From NCBI RefSeq assembly GCF_018130145.1, contig NZ_JAFCMB010000002.1, forward strand, positions 496,001 to 560,000: a stretch of DNA of 64,000 bases. The letters are read 5' to 3'. Shown here in pieces: positions 59,258 to 64,000 of this stretch. Under the pieces are notes generated by a model. It was not told where the DNA came from and made no database searches. It worked only from the letters and a program-made list of their open reading frames with translations. Each line of letters opens with the position of its first letter. Position 1 is the first letter of the stretch. The translations under genes and the position numbers were made by a program. This DNA comes from Bradyrhizobium sp. AUGA SZCCT0176. GTDB taxonomy: Bacteria > Pseudomonadota > Alphaproteobacteria > Rhizobiales > Xanthobacteraceae.

Positions 59258-60145
59258 TCAGTTCCTGATGTCCATGGCGCTGCGCATACCGTCGCTGAGC
59301 AGATTGAAACAGATCGACACCGCAAAGATCATGGCGCCGGGCAACGCCGCGACCCACGGATTGACATAGATCGCGGTGCGCAGCGTGTTGAGCATCAACC
59401 CCCATTCCGGCTCCGGCGGTTTTGTACCCAGACCGAGGAACGAAAGGCCGGCGGCGAGGATCATCGAGACCGAGATCAAGCCAGTGGCGTAGACGAAGAT
59501 CGGGCCCAGCACGTTGCCGAGCATGTGCACGCGCATGATGATGAAGGGCCCGGCGCCGGAAGCGCGCGCTGCCTCGACAAAATCCATGTTGCGCACGCCG
59601 GTCGTGACGCTCTCGGCGACGCGGGTGATCTGCGGCACGAACACGATGGTCAGCGAGACGATGGAGTTGACGATGCCGGCGCCGAGCGCGCCCGAAATCG
59701 CAATCGCCAGCAGCACCGACGGGAATGCATAGAACACGTCCACGGTGCGCATGATCGCGGTGTTGAGCTTGCCACCGACGTAACCGGCGACAAGACCAAG
59801 CGATGTGCCAATCATGAAGGCGAGGATCACGGGCAGAATGCCGATGAGCAGCGACAGTCGGCCGCCATAGACCAGCCGCGCCAGCATGTCGCGGCCGAGC
59901 TCATCGGTGCCGAGCGGATAGTTCGGCGTGCCGATATGGCGGAGTCTGCGGATCATCGAGCCCTGATAGGGATCGGCCAAACCGAGCCACGGCGCCAGCA
60001 GCGCGGACAGGAAGATCAGCACCAGAATGAAGGCGCAGACCATACTGACCTTGTCGCGCCGGATGCGGCGGCCGACGGTGGCCCAATAGCCCCGCGCCTG
60101 GGTGGCCGGTGCCGCCTGCAGGGCGGTATCTGTGATCGCGCTCAT
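59258..60145 (-). CDS. Peptide-type ABC transporter permease (DppC-like)
   Basis: 295 residues. The N-terminal DppC domain (RRIRRDKVSMVCAFILVLIFLSALLAPWLG) precedes the transmembrane domain; GTDELGRDMLARLVYGGRLSLLIG is the family start motif and EAARASGAGPFIIMRVHMLGNVLGP is the EAA coupling loop for the ATPase. Five to six membrane helices. Followed directly by DppF; separated from DppB by the palindromic element at 60166-60240. Confidence 0.92.
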   Translation of the reverse strand: MSAITDTALQAAPATQARGYWATVGRRIRRDKVSMVCAFILVLIFLSALLAPWLGLADPYQGSMIRRLRHIGTPNYPLGTDELGRDMLARLVYGGRLSLLIGILPVILAFMIGTSLGLVAGYVGGKLNTAIMRTVDVFYAFPSVLLAIAISGALGAGIVNSIVSLTIVFVPQITRVAESVTTGVRNMDFVEAARASGAGPFIIMRVHMLGNVLGPIFVYATGLISVSMILAAGLSFLGLGTKPPEPEWGLMLNTLRTAIYVNPWVAALPGAMIFAVSICFNLLSDGMRSAMDIRN

Positions 60146-60165
60146 GCGCTACGCTCTTTTTGTTT

Positions 60166-60240
60166 GAGCATGATCTCCACGCAAACGCGTTCCGCGTTTG
60201 TCGCGAGCGAAAACCGGTTCCCACTTTTCCGGACCATGTC
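60166..60240. repeat. Intergenic palindromic element, GCATGATC...ACCGGTTCCCACTTTTCC family
   Basis: Contains GAGCATGATC, the inner palindrome AAACGCGTTCCGCGTTT and the shared core AAACCGGTTCCCACTTTTCC. Lies between DppB and DppC within one operon; sister at 43081. Confidence 0.8.
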
Positions 60241-61192
60241 AGCTCCGCTTGATGCGCGGATCGATCGACGCTTGCGCGATATCGACCAGGAGGTTGAGGG
60301 CCACGAAGAACAGCGCCAGCACCAGGATCGTGCCCTGCAGCAGCGGCAGGTCGCGCTGGAAGATCGCCGAATTCAGCAGCAGCCCCGAGCCCGGCCATGA
60401 GAACACGGTTTCGATCAGGATCGAGCCGCCGAGCATATAGCCGAGCTGAAGGCCCATCACCGCGAGCGCGGTCGGCGCGGCGTTCTTGATGACATGGCGG
60501 AACACATCGGTCTCGCGCAGGCCTTTTGCGCGCAGCGCCTCGACGAAATCCTGGCTCAGGATGTCGCCGGTCAGGGCCCGCACCGTTCGGGTGACGATGC
60601 CCATTGGAATGACGGATGTCGTGATCGCGGGCAGGATCAGATATTTCATGTGCTCCCAATCCCAGCCCCAGGCGCCCGAGCCGCCGGGACCGGCGCCGAC
60701 CGCGGGCAGCCAGTTGAGCTGCACCGAGAAAATGATGACCAGCACCATGCCGAGCCAGTAATGCGGCACGGAGACGCCGGCGATCGCGATCGAGGTCGCG
60801 ACCTTGTCGATCCAGGTATCGCGGAAATAGCCGGCAATCAGGCCGAAAAACAAACCCAGCGTGAAGCCGATCGACGCGGCCGCAATCGCCAGCGTCACGG
60901 TATTGCCGACCGCGCGCAGCACCTCCGACAGCACCGGACGGCCCGTCGCAATCGAATTGCCGAGATCACCGTGCAGCGCACGCCACAGCCAGAGCCCGAA
61001 CTGGACCGGCAGCGGGCGGTCGAAGCCATAGGCAGTGCGCAATTGCGCCGCGAGTTCCTGGCTGGCGTCCGCCGGCAGCACCGCCACCAGGGGATCGCCC
61101 GGCGTGATGTGGACCAGCAGGAAGCACACCAACGCCACGCTGGCCACGATCGGGATCACATAGACGATACGGCGGGCGATATAGACGAGCAC
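60239..61192 (-). CDS. Peptide-type ABC transporter permease (DppB-like)
   Basis: 317 residues from a GTG at 61192; a GTG at 61216 lies inside the upstream palindrome. DppB landmarks: VYIARRIVYVIPIVASVALVCFLLVHITPGDP, then LGRPLP...LGNSIATGRPV, ASIGFTLGLFFGLIAGYFR, and the EAA loop EALRAKGLRETDVFRHVIKNAAPTALAVMGLQLGYMLGGSILIETVFSWPG. About six membrane helices. The palindromic element at 61208-61366 separates it from the binding-protein gene. Confidence 0.92.
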   Translation of the reverse strand: MLVYIARRIVYVIPIVASVALVCFLLVHITPGDPLVAVLPADASQELAAQLRTAYGFDRPLPVQFGLWLWRALHGDLGNSIATGRPVLSEVLRAVGNTVTLAIAAASIGFTLGLFFGLIAGYFRDTWIDKVATSIAIAGVSVPHYWLGMVLVIIFSVQLNWLPAVGAGPGGSGAWGWDWEHMKYLILPAITTSVIPMGIVTRTVRALTGDILSQDFVEALRAKGLRETDVFRHVIKNAAPTALAVMGLQLGYMLGGSILIETVFSWPGSGLLLNSAIFQRDLPLLQGTILVLALFFVALNLLVDIAQASIDPRIKRS

Positions 61193-61207
61193 GAGACATT
61201 CTTTCTT

Positions 61208-61366
61208 CCTTCTCACCTTGTGGGAGAAGGTGGCGCGCGCAGCGCGCCGGATGAGGGGTTCAATCCGCAGAAGCGGTCATTGCGAATGAGAGAGGGGTAT
61301 CCGCGGAGAGAACCCCTCACCCGTCTTCGCTTCGCGAAGTCACCCTCTCCCACAAGGGGAGAGGGA
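61208..61366. repeat. Intergenic palindromic element, CTTCTCC...GGAGAAG family
   Basis: Arms CCTTCTCACCTTGTGGGAGA and TCTCCCACAAGGGGAGAGGG, with inner palindromes (GCGCGCAGCGCGC; TTCGCTTCGCGAA). It lies between the binding-protein and permease genes, a position where stem-loops commonly stabilise the upstream mRNA. Confidence 0.85.
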
Positions 61367-61394
61367 AGCACACGCGAAGTTGGAGTATCACGCC

Positions 61395-63053
61395 TTACGG
61401 CGCGATCGTCACCGGCGAGAAGTCGACGAACCAGCTCTTCGGCTGCACGAAGCCTTTCACCTTCGGGCTCATGGCGCGCGGAGACACGTCATGGGCGACA
61501 TAGAGGAAGGCGGCATCGTCGACCGAGGCCGCATGCAGTTCGGCCAGCGCCGCATCGCGCGCCGCGGGATCGAAGGTCTGGCGTGCCTTGGTCACCAGCT
61601 CATCGAATTTGGGATTGTTGATGTAGCCCCAATTGTTCGACACCGGAGGTGCCATCGACGACTGCAGGAAGCGCACCAGCGCGAAGAACGGATCCATCGC
61701 CGCATAGGTCACGTTGGTGGCGTTGGCGTTATTGGCGGACGCGTCCTTGGCACCGCGGCGCCAGTTGGTGAACAGCGTGTTCCATTCGATCACGTCGAGC
61801 TGGACGTCGAAGTAACATTCAGCCAGCGCCTGCTGCAGATATTCGTTCATCGGCAGCGGTTGCATCTGGCCCGAACCGGACGCCGAGGTCTGGGTCTTGA
61901 CCGTCAGCTTCTTCGACGGACCGTAACCGGCTTCCTGCATCAGCTTTTGCGCCGCCTTCAGGTCATACTTGATCTCGAAGGTCGGCTTGCCGCGCCAGGG
62001 ATGACCAGCCTCGAACGTGCCGGTCGCCGGCACCATCAGGCCGGCGAGCAGCCCCTCCTTGAGACCCTCGCGATCGATGCAGAGGTTGGCGGCCTTGCGA
62101 ACGCGAATGTCGTTCCAGGGCGAGCCTTCAATGCGCGAGAACTGCCACGGCCAGACATGCGGCGATTCGTTGGCCTGCAGGGAGAAGCCGCGTGCCTTGA
62201 TTTCCTTGACCGCATCGGGCGCGGGCGCCTCGACCCAGTCGACCTGACCGGAGAGCAACGCCGCGGTGCGGGCATTGGCTTCCGGCATCGGCAGCAGCAC
62301 CATCTTGTCGACCTTGGGCACGCGCGCCTTGTCCCAATAGCCCTCGTTCTTGACGAGTTCGAGCCGCTCGCGCGGCGTGAACTTCGACATCTTCCACGGG
62401 CCGGTGCCCGAAGCCTCGCGGGCGAACGCCGCCCAGGCGGCCTGCGATTTCGCCTTGGCATCCGCGCCCTCAGCCGACTCGAACAGTTTTTGCCATTTCG
62501 AGGGGCTCGCCATGAACAGATTGGTCAGGTTGATCGGCAGGAAGCTGTCCGGCTCCTTGGTGGTCAATTCCACCGTCAGATCGTCGATTTTCTTCGCGGA
62601 GGCCAGCGTCGGCATGCGCGAAGCGGTGACGCCGACCTGGCTGGCGTCGAACTGCGGCGCATCCTGCTTCAGCACCTTCTCGACATTCCACACCACGGCG
62701 TCGGCGTTGAACGGCGAGCCGTCGTGGAAGGTGACGCCGGGACGCAGCTTGAAGGTCCACTTCTTCTTGTCGGCATCATCGACCTTCCATTCGGTCGAAA
62801 GCCCCGGGATCATCACGCTCGCCTTGCTGGCCGAGGAGAGGTCCCACATGGTCAGCGCGTCATACATCGTGAGGCCGGTGAAACGGTTGCCCTCAAAGCC
62901 CTGGTCCGGCTGACCCAACGTGCGCGGAATATCGGCAGCCGTCATGCCGATGCGCAGCACGGTTTCGGCGCTGGCGGCCAGCGGCAACCCCGCCGCCATT
63001 GCCATCGCCAGCGCGACCGCCGTCGCGGTCTTCTTTGATTTCTCGTTACGCAT
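61395..63053 (-). CDS. Peptide-type ABC substrate-binding protein (DppA-like)
   Basis: 552 residues from the ATG at 63053; a TTG at 63062 is the longer alternative. Signal peptide MRNEKSKKTATAVALAMAMAAGLPLAASA, no lipobox cysteine. SBP family 5 features: WTFKLRPGVTFHDGSPFNADAVVWNVEKVL, GTGPWKMSKFTPRERLELVKNEGYWDKA, and IRVRKAANLCIDREGLKEGLLAGL. It is the first gene of the operon that continues through permeases, ATPases and the amidase, driven by the sigma-54 promoter at 63103-63120. Confidence 0.93.
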   Translation of the reverse strand: MRNEKSKKTATAVALAMAMAAGLPLAASAETVLRIGMTAADIPRTLGQPDQGFEGNRFTGLTMYDALTMWDLSSASKASVMIPGLSTEWKVDDADKKKWTFKLRPGVTFHDGSPFNADAVVWNVEKVLKQDAPQFDASQVGVTASRMPTLASAKKIDDLTVELTTKEPDSFLPINLTNLFMASPSKWQKLFESAEGADAKAKSQAAWAAFAREASGTGPWKMSKFTPRERLELVKNEGYWDKARVPKVDKMVLLPMPEANARTAALLSGQVDWVEAPAPDAVKEIKARGFSLQANESPHVWPWQFSRIEGSPWNDIRVRKAANLCIDREGLKEGLLAGLMVPATGTFEAGHPWRGKPTFEIKYDLKAAQKLMQEAGYGPSKKLTVKTQTSASGSGQMQPLPMNEYLQQALAECYFDVQLDVIEWNTLFTNWRRGAKDASANNANATNVTYAAMDPFFALVRFLQSSMAPPVSNNWGYINNPKFDELVTKARQTFDPAARDAALAELHAASVDDAAFLYVAHDVSPRAMSPKVKGFVQPKSWFVDFSPVTIAP

Positions 63054-63102
63054 ATGCAGCAATCCCTTCTCTACTTCAGGTGACTATTTCTTATGCAAAG
63101 TT

Positions 63103-63120
63103 ATGCAACGCCCGTGCCAA
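63103..63120 (-). promoter_or_regulatory. Sigma-54 (RpoN) promoter for the transporter-amidase operon
   Basis: Minus strand TTGGCACGGGCGTTGCAT matches the consensus TGGCACG-N4-TTGCA exactly, with the GG and GC elements separated by 10 bases. Predicted start site near 63093, giving a 40-base leader before the dppA ATG. Confidence 0.85.
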
Positions 63121-63201
63121 AAGAGATAGTTCTTCGCGAAATAGCCATGTGACATATGGTTTCTTCCCGCTCCGCACGAAGAAAAGCCAGTGATGCCTAT
63201 T

Positions 63202-63218
63202 CTGGCATCAAGCTTGCA
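63202..63218 (+). promoter_or_regulatory. Sigma-54 (RpoN) promoter for the second binding-protein gene
   Basis: CTGGCATCAAGCTTGCA has the -24 GG (63204-63205) and -12 GC (63216-63217) with the required 10-base gap; T replaces the C at one consensus position. Predicted start near 63229, 34 bases before the ATG. Confidence 0.75.
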
Positions 63219-63262
63219 AGTTGGCATTAGGTATTCAGCATACTGCCAACGGAGTTTAGTTC

Positions 63263-64000
63263 ATGCGCACCCGCAATTCGATGCTACTCGTCGCCGCTAT
63301 GGCGTTCGCCATCGGCGCCCTGCCGGCCACGCCGGTGCGGGCCGAATCCGTGGTGCGCTACGGAATTTCGATGGCCGATATTCCCCTGACCACGGGTCAG
63401 CCGGACCGCGGCGCCGGTGCCTATCAGTTCAGCGCCTACACGATCTACGATCCGCTGGTAGCCTGGGAAATGGACGTGGCTGACCGGCCCGGCAAGCTGG
63501 TGCCGGGGCTCGCGACTGAATGGAAGGTCGACGACAAGGACAAGACCAAATGGCGTTTCAGTCTGCGCAAGGACGTCAAATTCCATGACGGCAGCACGCT
63601 CAACGCCGACGCGGTGATCTGGAATCTCGACAAGGTGCTGAACGAGAAGGCGCCGCAATTCGACAAGCGCCAGAGCGCGCAGGTGAAGACCCGCCTGCCC
63701 TCGGTCGCCAGCTACGCCAAGATCGACGACGAAACCATCGAGATCACCACCAAGGCGGTGGATTCGTTCTTCCCCTACCAGATGCTCTGGTTCCTGGTCT
63801 CGAGCCCCGCGCAATATGAAAAGCTCGGCAAGGACTGGGACAAATTCGCCAGCCAACCTTCCGGCACCGGGCCGTTCAAACTGACAAAGCTGGTGCCGCG
63901 CGAACTCGCCGAACTCACCAAGAACGCGGATTACTGGAACAAGAAGCGGATTCCGAAGGCCGACAAGATCGTCCTGATTCCGATGCCGGAAGCGCTGACG
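63263..64000 (+). CDS. Second peptide-type ABC substrate-binding protein (cut by window end)
   Basis: Open from the ATG at 63263 (GGAG 9 bases upstream) to the end of the window, 246 codons. Signal peptide MRTRNSMLLVAAMAFAIGALPATPVRA. The rest aligns throughout with the divergent binding protein: MADIPLTTGQPDRGAGAYQ, WRFSLRKDVKFHDGSTLNADAVIWNLDKVLNEKAPQFD and GTGPFKLTKLVPRELAELTKNADYWNKKRIP. The two receptors are related by duplication, about half identical by eye. It is probably another substrate receptor for the same transporter class, with its own downstream genes outside the window. Confidence 0.92.
   Translation, partial: MRTRNSMLLVAAMAFAIGALPATPVRAESVVRYGISMADIPLTTGQPDRGAGAYQFSAYTIYDPLVAWEMDVADRPGKLVPGLATEWKVDDKDKTKWRFSLRKDVKFHDGSTLNADAVIWNLDKVLNEKAPQFDKRQSAQVKTRLPSVASYAKIDDETIEITTKAVDSFFPYQMLWFLVSSPAQYEKLGKDWDKFASQPSGTGPFKLTKLVPRELAELTKNADYWNKKRIPKADKIVLIPMPEALT

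Overview
The window looks like chromosome from a Bradyrhizobium-type alphaproteobacterium. The evidence is high GC, dense CoA-thioester metabolism, DUF1127 proteins, a FixK/FNR box, RpoN promoters and many dispersed palindromic repeats in the gaps between genes. I see no tRNA, rRNA, CRISPR array, complete insertion sequence or integrase. About 60 protein genes are present, the first and last cut by the window edges.

Layout. 1-3.8 kb: end of an unknown gene, a stand-alone DUF6537 protein next to a membrane cyclic-nucleotide-binding protein, a channel remnant, a crotonase and a His-rich secreted protein. 3.8-17.3 kb: a catabolic cluster. A minus-strand series (TetR regulator, SDR, crotonase, feruloyl-CoA-synthase-like ligase, three acyl-CoA dehydrogenases, nitroreductase) diverges from a thiolase, a second acyl-CoA ligase and an epoxide-hydrolase-like protein. 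Together they encode an activation plus beta-oxidation route, probably for an aromatic or branched acid. 17.4-26.6 kb: a Tat-type serine hydrolase, an orphan transport binding protein, an amidase, a zinc alcohol dehydrogenase, a large acyl-CoA dehydrogenase, an SDR and a crotonase. 27-34.5 kb: a decayed LysR fragment, GNAT and DUF1127 genes, then a tricarballylate (tcu) locus: LysR, MFS carrier, TcuA, a secreted esterase and TcuB.

34.5-42.6 kb: a dispersed non-coding repeat, a PilZ protein, a flavin monooxygenase, a four-domain haem-cupredoxin-copper nitrite reductase, an HpaI-type aldolase and HU. 42.6-55.4 kb: paired amidohydrolases with a Rieske protein, a metallo-beta-lactamase-fold protein, CinA, a DUF1127 gene behind a FixK box, HD and VOC proteins, a type I secretion ATPase/adaptor pair and an AraC regulator. 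55.6-64 kb: a peptide-type ABC transporter operon with a GatC/AtzG-like small protein and an amidase embedded between its two ATPase genes. It is transcribed away from a second binding-protein gene, and each side of the 209-bp divergent gap has a convincing sigma-54 promoter.

The strongest items for follow-up are the sigma-54-driven transporter-amidase operon, the tcu locus with an exported esterase (a possible tricarballylate-ester scavenging system), and the four-domain nitrite reductase. All calls come from reading the sequence; no database search was run.
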